A stretch of 64,000 nucleotides of DNA, taken from assembly GCA_027422505.1 (NCBI GenBank), contig JAPQWV010000002.1, positions 23,166,501 through 23,230,500 of the forward strand, read 5' to 3'. Position 1 is the first letter of the stretch; every line of letters starts with the position of its first letter. Below are positions 49,716-60,451 of this stretch, in pieces. Origin of the DNA: Craterostigma plantagineum. Taxonomy: Eukaryota; Streptophyta; Magnoliopsida; Lamiales; Linderniaceae. The position numbers and the translations under genes are program-made. Under the pieces are notes generated by a model that was given only the letters and a program-made list of their open reading frames with translations, made no database searches and was not told the DNA's origin.

Positions 49716-49810
49716 CACACGCACCCTGAGAAACTTCCCAGGGGGTCACCCATCCCTAGATTGCCCCAAGTCAAGCACGCTTAACTTCGGAGTTTCTATA
49801 GATGGACTCC
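49716..49810 (-). ncRNA. 5S rRNA-derived pol III promoter region, Cassandra right LTR
   Basis: Identical to the copy in the left LTR; box A at 49772-49786 and box C at 49735-49755. Confidence 0.88.
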
Positions 49811-50046
49811 CGAAAAGGTAGGTCGACCTTGGTGATATGAGTAGTACTATCAATTTCCTTATACGATTCTTAGCTTGACACGCCCATACTTTGTCAGTCC
49901 CAGGATCCCCTCTCATTCGGGTGTCGGATCGGTTCGTTCACGTACCCCTTCGCCTAGAAGCCTGCCAGGAGCCGCTCCTTGTCCGTGCACCTCTCTGGCA
50001 CCGGCGATCACTCCCCGCCCTCATCGGCCCCGGGCGTCACATTTGC

Positions 50047-50815
50047 TCTCAGTCAGAAAACTCACAAGTGACTCTAATATTTTTTTCAAGTTCTATACTG
50101 AGTTTTTTCTGATAATTGAGATGCAGAGTAGCAAAGTTATTGCAGCTGGCAGGGTTCACAAGGATCTCTACATCCTTGACAGTTCATCCTTTTCAAGGCA
50201 AGCAATTTCGAAGGCTCAAGATTTATATGCATCGAGGGTCCTGTCTGATGGAAGGAAATACTGTTTTAATATTCCAAATAATGTTGTTGTTGCTGCTTCA
50301 GCTAGTGAGTGGCACTTTAGACTTGGTCATCCTTCATTACATGTCATGAAACATTTGCCTAGCTGCATTATAAATAAAATAAGCATTGATGAGATGTCCG
50401 AGTGTGCAATCTGTCCTAAGGGTAAACAGCACAGATTATCATTTCCTGTTAGCCAAATTAACACATCACAGTGCTTTGAGCTGTTGCATCTAGACATTTG
50501 GGGCCCTTACAAGCAGCCTAGTCTCTCAGGATGTCATTATTTTCTGACAATTGTGGATGATTATAGCAGATACACATGGATTTTTCTGATGAAATACAAG
50601 TCACAAACATCATAAACTGTCAAGGCATTTCTCAACTACATCGAGAGACAATATGAGGCACGGGCTAAAGCTATAAGGTCCGATAATGGATCTGAGTTTC
50701 TCAGCAGTTCCTTTCAGGAAATTCTGGCAGAACAGGGGATGATACACCAGAAAAGCTGTCCTTATACCCCACAGCAGAATGGGGTGTGGAGAGGAAGCAT
50801 CGACATATTCTTCAA
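50047..50815 (+). pseudogene. copia-1 integrase, N-terminal and core part
   Basis: The HHCC zinc motif is visible (WHFRLGHPSLHVMKH then CAICPKGKQH) and the core starts LLHLDIWGPYKQPSLSG and FLTIVDDYSRYTWIFLM. The frame is stopped by TAA at 50613-50615 and later shifts by one base near 50785, where the NGVVERKHR-type motif of integrase is split. Inactive. Confidence 0.88.
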
Positions 50816-53188
50816 GTAGCACGATCACTCCTATTTCAGTCCAAACTGCCCAAGGATTTCTGGGGCGAATCTGTGCTTACCTCGGTTCATCTGATCAACA
50901 GGTTGCCCTCTAGAATCATTCAGTGGAAAAGTCCTTTTGAAGTCCTTCACAGAAAGATACCAGACTATGATCATTTCAGAAATTTTGGCTGCCTTGTTGA
51001 TGTTCTCAACTCTGATCCTTATAAAGATAAGTTTGATTCCAGGTCTCTGAGTGGACTATTTGTAGGATACCCAGCTGGCCAAAAGGGATACAAGATTTTT
51101 TGTCCTGAATTGAACAAAATAATCATTTCGAGGGATGTTAAGTTTCATGAAGACAAATTCCCTTCTCTGAATGTTGAAGAGGCAGAAACTGTATTGCCTA
51201 ACATCTATCTTGGGGATGCGTTCGATGATGATGAAAGGCATCCTTCCCACACTCAACCCTCTGCACCAGAAACAACTACTGTCCAGCAGAACATTTCATC
51301 TGCTCCATATGATGGAACATCCTCAGCTGATACCATCCCACCAGATTCTGATCAGGCCATGGTGCCTCATAGAGAGCAGCATCCAAGGCATAGCACAAGA
51401 GCAAGACAACCACCTACCTGGATGAAGGACTTTGTTGGTGCCAGCTCTTGCTCAGAGCCCATTAAAATAGTTCCACGTTTTGTCTTGACAGATGATCATA
51501 AGGAGTTCTTGGCCAATCTTTCTACACTCTCTGAACCTTCCACATATAATGCTGCCAGAACTGATCAGAGATGGCTGGATGCCATGACAGAAGAGCTTCG
51601 GGCTCTTGAAGCAAATGATACATGGGAACTTGTGGATCCACCAAAAGGTAAGAAAGTGATTGGTTGTAAATGGGTCTATCGAGTAAAATGCAATGTGGAC
51701 GGCTCAGTTAACAAGTATAAAGCCCGGCTTGTGGCAAAGGGCTTTACCCAGACTGAAGGTGAGGATTACTCTGAGGTTTTTTCACCAGTAGCAAAGGTAG
51801 TTACAGTCAGAGCCATCTTTGCACTCGCAGCTATCAAACACTGGACTTTACATCAGTTGGATGTGAATAGTGCTTTTTTGCATGGTCATTTGGATGAAGA
51901 CGTGTATATGAAGCTCCCTCCGGGCTATAAATCCACAAATCTCAACAAGGTATGTAAGCTTAAGAGGTCTCTATATGGCTTGAAGCAGGCATCTCGCCAA
52001 TGGAACCTTGAGTTCACTTCTAAGCTACTCTCTTTTGGTTTTGAACAATCGACTCATGATCATTGCCTCTTTAAGTTCATCACAGCCGAGTATCAGATTT
52101 TTTCTACTTGTTTATGTGGATGATGTGTTGCTTACTGGTACCTCTGCAGCCAAGATTCAAGAGGTCAAGACATTCCTAGATACAACCTTTACCATCAAAG
52201 ATCTGGGACAGGAAATTGCTAGGTCTGCTGGTACCTCTGCAGTTTTTTTTTGGGCATGGAAATTGCTAGGTCTGCTGAAGGAATTTATATCAGTCAACAG
52301 AAATACATTCTGGACATTCTTCGTGACACGCATATGTTGGATTGCAGCCCAGTTTCTACACCATTACCAGGAGGTCTTATTTTCCCTACTGCAGATAAAG
52401 ACTCCACTGCTTTGCTGGCAGATCCCCTGCAATATCGGCGCTTAGTTGGGAGATTGCTCTATCTCAACTTCACTCGGCCTGACATTACTTATGCGGTGCA
52501 GCAGCTCAGCCAGTTTGTGCATGCTCCTCATACATCTCACTGGACTGCCATTCAACATGTCCTTCGCTACTTGAAGCATACCAGTTCCACCGGCCTCTTT
52601 TATTCCAGTCATTCCCAATTGACATTACACGCCTATAGTGATGCTGATTGGGGCTCGTGTAGATCCTCTAGACACTCTCTCACGAGTTATTGTGTGTTTC
52701 TTGGCACCAGTTTAATCTCCTGGAAAACGAAGAAGCAGTCTACAATCTCTTGTTCCACAGCCGAATCTGAATATCGGGCAATGGCCTCGACTGTAAGAGA
52801 ACTTCAGTGGCTATCCTATATCTTCTCTGATCTCCAAGTGAATATCTCTCTGCCTCTTCCATTACACTGTGATAATAAGGCGGCGATACACATCACATCG
52901 AATCCAGTCTTCCATGAGCGCACCAAGCACATAGAAATCGACTGTCATGTGGTTCGTGACCAGTACAAAGCCGGTTTTATTCTGCCCACGCATGTGACTT
53001 CTTCTCAGAACTTAGCTGATTTCTTTACAAAATCTCTACATCCCAATGGATTTTACTCGCTTTTGTCCAAGATGAGCCTATGGTCACCCCACGCTCATCT
53101 TGAGGGGGGGCTGAAGACTTATAGGCATACGAAGGCACTGAGGAAGAAAATACAAGGAACACCGCAAATCCCATTTGAAGTTCATTAG
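50786..53188 (+). pseudogene. copia-1 integrase C-terminal region, reverse transcriptase and RNase H
   Basis: The first block (50786-52123) holds the integrase end (VGYPAGQKGYKIF), a Ser/Pro linker and the RT start (WVYRVKCNVDGSVNKYKARL, FLHGHLDEDVYMK, SLYGLKQASRQW). The RT active site VYVDDVLL (about 52110-52133) lies in a shifted frame. A scrambled duplication around 52137-52277 breaks RT. The second block (52250-53188) holds the RT end and RNase H (ADWGSCRSSRHS, LISWKTKKQSTIS, AESEYRAMA, KHIEIDCHVVRD). It would copy element RNA to DNA if intact. Confidence 0.92.
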
Positions 53189-53395
53189 CCCGCTTCTTCT
53201 CTTACTCGTTAGTTATAAGTGGTTAGGGGCATTTTAGTAATCTTAAGTTAAGTTGTTCAATTGAGTATAAAACGCTGAGTGTACAGTGGCGATGAAGGTG
53301 TGAAATTAACGCGCAATTGAAACAGAATTCTCTCTGTCAATTTCAATTGTTTTTCTCCCGCGTAATCTCTTTGATCTTCTGCTAGGAATTTTACA
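53112..53395 (+). repeat. 3' LTR of copia-1 (284 bp)
   Basis: Partner of 47254-47536; ends TTTTACA immediately before the GCGTC duplication. Confidence 0.95.
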
Positions 53396-53400
53396 GCGTC

Positions 53401-53503
53401 GAAGCAGAAGGGCTCGAGCTTGTCCAACGCCAGTGGCTCGAGCTCACGGCCGTTGTCGTCCGGCCGCTCGAAGTTGGTCCTCGCCGGCGGGCTCCTCAGC
53501 TGA
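53401..53503 (+). pseudogene. Captured ORF in the Pack-MULE, 3' part
   Basis: It continues the frame opened at 47117 across the copia-1 insertion and ends with TGA at 53501-53503. Ser/Gly/Arg-rich with LVLAGGLLS at the end; no domain recognised. Very GC-rich compared with its surroundings. Confidence 0.45.
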
Positions 53504-53641
53504 CGCACCGCGCTGTCGTAGGCTGGGCTTAATTCTTCAATAGCCTGATGAAATCAGAATTTATCATTATAAATAATGCCAAAGCGATTGCTATAAATGT
53601 CAAAACCACTGTGTAACAAAGGCTTAGAGATGGGACCCACC

Positions 53642-54001
53642 TGTAAGCATGTTTATATGCTACATGTAATTCATACGAACATAATCCATGATCTTTAAAC
53701 AACACAATTCTCATGATATACATGATAATAAATAATAAATAATAAATACTAACCTTGATTCATCTTGGCGATTCGAGAAGACGTAAGTCGCGTTTCTCTC
53801 CCTTTACACTCTTTAATATATTTTCTGATGGATGAAGAATATGATAAGATAGTGTGGAGAGAGGACCTACCTAATCTATTTATAGAGTTACATTCCATCA
53901 ATGTAGTGGGTAGTTAATATCTCTTTAGACCAATAGGAATAAAGCCCATTAATTAATTATTAAACCTTAATAATGGGTCATAACGTGGGTCATAACTTAC
54001 A
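53642..54001 (-). repeat. 3' LTR of copia-2
   Basis: TGTAAGCAT...AACTTACA; has one extra 7-bp AATAATA-type unit relative to the other LTR. Confidence 0.95.
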
Positions 54002-54401
54002 TTCTCCCACTTGGCCCGCGTAATATAACTTTACGGTTTAATAATCATAATTTCCATAATATGCATATTTATTTTAGCTAAATTCCGTCATAAATTGATC
54101 ATTCCTTTCATCGCTATTAAGCTTAAAGCTAAGGATCATAGCGGTCGTATGCCATTGTAACGACACAGTCCCTTCCATGTATCACAGTATCAGCTCTACA
54201 CTCAACATGATCTTAATGAGATATATCGTAATGGTCCACATTATTGTCTTAGGTACAGACTCATCCCGTTGTGAATTCTTTAATGTATATATACAATCGA
54301 TTATTAAAACCAGGATGCATTTATTATCAGAAACATAATATTGAGCTCAGAGTGTCAAATACATAAAGTCATAAATAAGAAAACATAAAACCACCATAAC
54401 A

Positions 54402-55949
54402 TCAATTAGGGCCTTTCATAATGCCCATCCTTTCAACATGTTCATTAAATAATTTTGGTGGTAATCCTTTCGTCAGTGGATCTGCAATCATAAGCTTGGT
54501 GCTGATGTGCTCGATTGACACTCGTTGTTTCTGAACTTCTTCTTTAACGGCAAAATATTTAAGCTCCATATGCTTAGCACCCTTTGAGTACTTGTCGTTT
54601 TTAGAGAAGAACACTGCTGCGGAATTGTCACAATAAATTTTAAGCGGCCTGGCTATACTGTCGATTGTGCCAAGACCAGAAATAAAATTCCGCAGCCATA
54701 ATCCTTGAACTGTAGCCTCAAAGCACGCTACAAATTCAGCTTCCATAGTTGATGCAGCAATAACAGACTGCTTCGAACTTTTCCATGAGATTGCTCCCCC
54801 TGCTAATAGGAACAAATAGCCGAATGTTGACTTTCTTGTATCAACACATCCAGCATAATCTGAATCTGAATAGCCGATAACTTCCAAGAGATTTGATCTT
54901 CTGTACGTGAGCATGTGATCTTTTGTTCCTTGCAGATACCTTAAGACTTTCTTTGCAGCTTTCCAATGATCCATTCCTGGGTTACTTTGATATCTGCCCA
55001 ACATCCCGACAGCGAAACTAATGTCGGGTCTAGTACACGTTTGAGCATACATTAGACTGCCAACGACAGATGCATAAGGAATCCGTTCCATTTCTTTACG
55101 TTCTAATTCATTCTTTGGACATTGCATAAGGCTGAATTTGTCCCCTTTCTCAATTGGTGCAACACTTGATGAGCACTTTTCCATATTAAATCTTTCAAGA
55201 ACCTTATTAATATATGCTTTCTGAGACAATCCCAACAATCCATGTGATCTATCACGGTATATTTCAATACCTATCACAAAGGATGCCTCACCCATATCTT
55301 TCATTTCGAAGTTCTTAGATAGGAAACTTTTAGTCTCATGTAGTAAGCATAAGTCATTAGTAGCGAGCAAAATGTCATCAACATACAGAATCAATATTAT
55401 AAACTTGCTCCCACTGATCTTCAGATATATACATCTATCAACGATGTTTTCTTTAAATCCGAAGGAGGTAATGGTATCATTAAATTTCAAGTACTGCCGC
55501 GAAGCTTGTTTCAGTCCGTATATCGACTTCTTAAGTTTACACACCATACGTTCTTTTCCTTTAATAGCGAAACCTTCAGGTTGGTCCATATAAACTTCCT
55601 CCTCTAAATCTCCATTGAGAAATGCGGTTTTCACATCCATTTGATGAAGCTCTAAGTCATAATGAGCTACCAATGCCATGATAATTCTAAACGAGTCCTT
55701 CTTTGAAACAGGTGAAAAGGTCTCTTTATAATCAACGCCGTCTTTCTGGGTAAATCCCTTCGCAACAAGTCTAGCTTTATGTCGTTCTATATTGCCATTA
55801 GAGTCGAGTTTGGTCTTAAAGACCCATTTACACCCAACTCTTTTACAACCTTCAGGCAATTCAACGAGATCCCAGACGTCATTATGTTGCATTGATTTTA
55901 ATTCGTCTTTGATGGCGTCAAACCACTTAACAGAATCATTACTTTCCAC
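54402..55949 (-). pseudogene. copia-2 reverse transcriptase-RNase H (open 515-codon frame)
   Basis: Begins MESNDSVKWFDAIKDELKSM, then CKWVFKTKLDSNGNIERHKA, FLNGDLEEEVYMDQPEGF, SIYGLKQASRQ and the active site LYVDDILLA. Then come YASVVGSLMYAQTCTRPDIS and RNase H features YSDSDYAGCVDTRKST, AISWKSSKQS and KHMELKYFAVKE, ending LPPKLFNEHV. No stop interrupts these domains. It is separated from integrase by a frameshift near 55900-55949, so a full polyprotein cannot be made. Confidence 0.92.
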
Positions 55950-57124
55950 GGCCTGTGAAACGAAACTGGATCATCATTTATTCCTAAGTCAACTTCTGAC
56001 TCTTGTAGATATACCACATAATCATTAGAAATAGCAGATCGTCTTTCTCTTTCTGATCTTCTTAATTGTTGTGGTTCATTAACGACAGGTTCTTCAGGTG
56101 TGATTTCATTATGGGGTGTTTCAACATTTATTTGTTGTTCCTGTGCGGAATTTTGAATGACTGCTGGAATGACAACTTGAGTAGAAGTTAAAGGTATGGG
56201 GATCTCCACCCTAAGTTCTTTAATATCGACTTTACGTGGTTCAACACTCCCACTAATTTCACCATTTTCGATGAACCGTGCATTTCCAGTTTCAATTATT
56301 CTCGTACTGTGGTTAGGACAATAAAATATATACCCCTTGGACTTTTCTGGATAACCAATAAAGAATCCACTGGTCGTTCTTGCATCCAATTTTCTTTCAT
56401 GTGGATTATAAATTTTTATTTCTGCCTGGCAACCCCAAACGTGCAGGTGCCTTAAACTAGGTTTCCTTCCCGTCCACAGTTCAAAAGGAGTTTTTGAAAC
56501 TGCCTTACTAGGAACCCTGTTTAATAAATAAACGGCAGTTTTCAAACAATACATCCACAACAATGGGGGCAAAGAAGAGCAACTTAACATGCTCCTAACC
56601 ATATCCATTAATGTACGATTTCGTCTTTCTGCAACACCATTTTGTTCAGGTGTGCCTGGCATCGTGTATTGAGCACATATGCCATTCTTTTTGAGGAATT
56701 TAGCAAACGGACCTGGACATTGTCCGCTCTCGTTATATTCCATAATATTCGCCACCTCGGTCAGATCTGACAATTTTCACCTTTCTGTCTAATTGTCGCT
56801 CAACCTCAGTAATAAACACTTCTAATGCGTTTAGCGATTGAGACTTTTCATGCATAAATAGACATAACCGTAACGTGAAAAGTCATCAATAAAGGTGATG
56901 AAATACATTTCTCCACCAAAAGATGGAACATCAAAAGGTCCGCAAATGTCAGTGTGTATAATTTCTAAGAGCTGTGTACTTCTTGTGGCTTTACCTTTAT
57001 TTGTGTGTTTTGTGTGTTTTCCTTTAATACAATCCACACATATACCGAGATCAGTAAAATCCAAGTCTGAAAGGATTTCATTCTTTACGAGTCTCTGTAT
57101 TCTTTCTTTGGAAATGTGACCCAA
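55898..57124 (-). pseudogene. copia-2 integrase (two broken blocks)
   Basis: The first block (57124-56831) carries the pre-integrase zinc region (CVDCIKGKHTKHTNK) and core start LLEIIHTDICGPFDVPSFGG with FITFIDDFSRYGYVYLC. The second block (56773-55898) carries GICAQYTMPGTPEQNGVAER, FELWTGRKPSLRHLHVWGC and SGFFIGYPEKSKGYIFYCP. A frame break lies between them near 56775-56830. Confidence 0.9.
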
Positions 57125-57280
57125 TCGTTTATGCCACAGATATGCTGAACTTTCGTCAATAACCCACGTTTCATGCCAACATTATGATGCGAGATCATAA
57201 GAGTCTCAGCGAAGTCATTATCGAGGCTTAATTTATATAATTCATCACGAAGCACACCGGAACCATAAAAAATATTATCT

Positions 57281-58440
57281 TTATATAAACTTAAACATAA
57301 AACCAGCAGAATCAAGTTTTGATAAAGAAACTAAGTTACGGGAAATAGAAGGAACATAAAAAGTCTGAAAAAGATCTAAATGATGTCCAGTACTTAAAAT
57401 TAAACGATAAGTTCCGATTGCTTCAACTGATGCCTTGACTCGATTCCCCATATGCACAAATCTTTCATTTGGGCTTATGATTTGGATCGTAGGGAATCCC
57501 TGCATCGTATTAGTAACGTGAATAGTACTGCCAGAATCAATCCACCAAGTATTACGAGGAACTTCAGTTAAGTTTGATTCGAAACATACGAAAGAATTAA
57601 GCGTACCTTTTCTTTCGAACCATGCCTTACATTTCAGGCAATCCTTCTTATGGTGTCCTGATTTTCCACAGAACCCACATTCATTACTCTTCAGTTCTTT
57701 CTTGCGGATTTTGAAAGAAGACGCATTAACCTTCAATGGTCCCTTTCCCTTTTCCTTCGGCTTTCCAGTTTTCTTTCCAGCTCCTTGACGGCCAATGAGA
57801 TTAATAGAATGAGCTCCCTGTTTGTTCAACCTCGCCTCCTCTTGAATCAGTAAAGTCTGCAGTTCTGTGACATTCCATTTATCCTTTATTGTGTTATAAT
57901 TAATTTGGAATGGACCGTACTGAGGAGGTAAGGAGTTCATAATGAACGTCACAAGAAAACTCTCTTCCACTTTCATTCCCATGGACCCGAGTTTTGCCGC
58001 TAAGTTGATCATTTCAGTAACGTGCTCATGCATTGTACGTGTCCCATCAAATTTCATTGTGGTCAGCGTACCCATCAGTGTCCCAGATCTAGACTTGCAG
58101 TGTCAGAGTGGGCCATACTTTGGACAGATTCCAAAAATTCCTTAGCACTGTCAGTTTTTGGAATTGTTGATTTAATGCTCTCCGATATAGTCATTCGCAG
58201 AAACATAAGGCTTAATCTGTTCGATCTTTCCCAGTCATCATGGAAAGCTCTTTGCTCATCAGTGCTGTCATCAGTAATATCATCGGGCTTAGGATACAGT
58301 AATGCAGAATCAAGGTTCAGAACACCTAGGTGAAACTGAACCTGCTCAGACCAATCATTATGATTCAGCCCGTTGAATTTGACAACTGACGAGGCCTGCG
58401 AGTTAAGAGAGACAGGAGCGAAAGCTGCAAATAGATACAA
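57281..58440 (-). pseudogene. copia-2 gag and protease (frameshifted near 58075)
   Basis: The N-terminal block (58440-58075) has VVKFNGLNHNDWSEQVQFHL. The second block (58075-57281) has TMKFDGTRTMHEHVTEMINL, one zinc knuckle CGFCGKSGHHKKDC and the protease motif WWIDSGSTIHVTN with the usual DSG. A frameshift near 58075-58085 separates the blocks. Confidence 0.9.
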
Positions 58441-59732
58441 TAATGCTCATTGTTAGTGCTTTGAGAAAATAAAATTGTAATATAGATTCAGATATCGTAA
58501 ATGCGCATCGAAGTTCACCTTTGGGTGATCCAACAACACACAAAATAATTTGATGCATAAATAGTTAGATTCTTAATTTGGTAAATTTTGTAATTTTGAC
58601 ACGTTAGGCGCCTTTGGACGCACTTAACACATCAAATAAAATATACCACCTTTAAGTTATTAGCTATAAAATAGCGACCAGCCTTTGGGCGGAACTTTAT
58701 ATTTTATTTGCTAATGAACATCAATATACTCGTGAGATTTTCGTTAAGTCATTGCATTAATAGCATCTATTAATCACGAGTAATTGAGTATTAATTATAT
58801 CTCGAAACCTTACTAATTTGGCCACTTTAGTGACTAACAAATCATACATAATTGAGATATAATTCATAAAGCAGCGGAATAATATAATATAGTTCAGGGT
58901 CCCTACATAGTTCTGTTAAAATTTGGGACTAATCTATAATTCTAAAACTGCTCAGGGACTAACTTATCGCCGTCTAACTGTTCAGGGACTAATCTGTCAC
59001 TATAGTGTCATTCAGAGGCTAATCTATAATTTCCTAAATTTCCAAGGATCTAACAGTAATTGTTCCTAGACTTGGTCAATGCCAAAGTAATTCACGTGGT
59101 CAGTTATGTGCTATCACAAAAAGAAAAAACTTCCAATAACAAACGCATATATTTCGCGTGACTTGTTCAAACGCATAACTTAAAAAATAATATTCGAAAA
59201 TAAGATCGAATGAACAAATGAATAATTCTTGACTCTAAAACTAAAGCATACTCGTGTTGTAGTCGTGATACAAATAATGAGTCAAATAATATATTATCAT
59301 GACGCATTCAAAAGGATTCAAAACCCAAGATTTATTATGGCTAAATATAGTAAATAAAAGAAATAGTCAAAAGTAGTCGTGACTATTAACATACATATCC
59401 GCGTGTATCTATTGTGTATATCTTGCATATTCATACTTAACACAAAAAACAATTTACGCAACCATCTGATGAGAATCATGTAACATCATAATTCATACTC
59501 GTGAATATATCTACTTCATCGTGCTTGATTCAAGCGAGCATGCGAAATTAAAGTCATGATTGTTCATAAAAATAAAAATAAAGCATAAAATAGATGCTTG
59601 CTCATTATTCACGTTATCATAACCACACAAAGACATACGCAGGCAAGGTCTTCATCCGATAATGATTAGACTCATATCACGATGGTAGACATGAAATTCA
59701 TATATAAAAGAGAATCATGTGTTTACAACGTG
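58441..59732 (-). other. copia-2 untranslated leader with internal repeats
   Basis: About 1.3 kb between PBS and gag without a significant frame. Around 58895-59035 a CAGGGACTAATCT-type word recurs four to five times at variable spacing. Confidence 0.65.
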
Positions 59733-59746
59733 GCTCTGATACCAAC

Positions 59747-60103
59747 TGTAAGCATATTTATATGCTACACGTAATTCATACGAACATAATCCATGATCTT
59801 TAAACAACACAATTCTCATGATATACATGGTAATAAATAATAAATACTAACCTTGATTCATCTTGGCGATTCGAGAAGACGTAAGTCGCGTTTCTCTCCC
59901 TTTACACTCTTTAATATATTTTCTGATGGATGAAGAATATGATAAGATAGTGTGGAGAGAGGACCGACCTAATCTATTTATAGAGTTACATTCCATCAAT
60001 GTAGTGGGTGGTTAATATCTCTTTAGACCAATAGGAATAAAGCCCATTAATTAATTATTAAACCCTAATAATAAATGGGTCATAACGTGGGTCATAACTT
60101 ACA
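59747..60103 (-). repeat. 5' LTR of copia-2
   Basis: Partner of 53642-54001, preceded (plus-strand left side) by the PBS. Confidence 0.95.
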
Positions 60104-60108
60104 CCACC

Positions 60109-60329
60109 GTGTAAATCAAGCTAATTAAACTTCAAAAGAAATTAAAAGATCAACAAAATGTGCATTTAATGGGCTGGGCTGGGAGTCACGCCCATTGGAT
60201 GCGTTGCCCGTCCAATGGATGCAACGGCGCCTCCAATAAATGCGTTTTGCACTATTTTAGTAATATTTGCTAAAATAATCCTATTTTATTAATAACTAAA
60301 TAAAAACACTCTAAATAATTTAAAAAGCC
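60109..60329 (-). repeat. Right TIR of the MULE (outer part)
   Basis: Inverted match to 46720-46940; the inner part of the TIR continues at 53641-53568 beyond copia-2. Confidence 0.9.
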
Positions 60330-60451
60330 CCAAGTCCTCTCACCTCTAGTTATTTTTTCTTATCTGGCAACTATTTCTTTCTTAGCCACCCTCGGTCCTA
60401 ACTCTTGTACCATACTAAATACCACTTCACAAAAAAGCTTAAGGTTGAGGT

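Larger units (their letters stand above)
49034..50041 (-). mobile_element. Complete Cassandra TRIM element (1,008 bp)
   Basis: Two 468-bp LTRs (49034-49501, 49574-50041) differ at one base (C at 49335, T at 49875). They surround a 72-bp internal region containing only a PBS (GCTCTGATACCA at 49560-49571, minus-strand iMet type) and a purine-rich tract next to the left LTR. Perfect TTTGC duplication (49029-49033, 50042-50046). No coding capacity. A 5S rRNA-derived region in each LTR is the defining mark of Cassandra. It must be mobilised by enzymes of another element. Confidence 0.97.
47254..53395 (+). mobile_element. copia-1, LTR retrotransposon with short LTRs, carrying Cassandra
   Basis: LTRs are 47254-47536 and 53112-53395; PBS TGGTATCAGAGCT is at 47537-47549; a G-rich polypurine tract (TTGAGGGGGGGC) abuts the right LTR. 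Perfect 5-bp duplication GCGTC (47249-47253, 53396-53400). Order gag-PR-INT-RT-RNase H defines Ty1/copia. The LTRs differ at about five positions including a small indel. The coding region has several frameshifts and stops and the Cassandra insertion, so it is inactive. Net length without Cassandra is about 5.13 kb. Confidence 0.95.
53642..60103 (-). mobile_element. copia-2, LTR retrotransposon inserted in the MULE right TIR
   Basis: LTRs are 53642-54001 (360 bp) and 59747-60103 (357 bp); PBS at 59733-59744 (minus); purine tract AAGTGGGAGAA next to the left LTR. Perfect CCACC duplication (53637-53641, 60104-60108). The LTRs differ at about six bases plus small indels. Domain order gag-PR-INT-RT-RNase H on the minus strand is Ty1/copia. 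The RT-RNase H frame is long and open, but gag and integrase are frameshifted. Confidence 0.95.
46720..60329. mobile_element. Pack-MULE (about 1.0 kb original) split by two copia elements
   Basis: Terminal inverted repeats of about 295 bp start GGCTTTTTAAATTATTTAGA. The left TIR is 46720-47015; the right TIR is 60109-60329 plus 53568-53641, split by copia-2. Flanking 9-bp duplication: CCAAGTCCC (46711-46719) and CCAAGTCCT (60330-60338), one mismatch. Subtracting copia-1 and copia-2 with their duplications leaves about 996 bp. The interior holds a captured GC-rich gene fragment (47117-47253 joined to 53401-53503) and no transposase, so it is non-autonomous. Confidence 0.88.

Noticed and set aside
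49351..50112. Plus- and minus-strand frames of 60-75 codons in and around the Cassandra LTRs
   Set aside because: They are duplicated because the LTRs are duplicated, and overlap the pol III region; no protein family.
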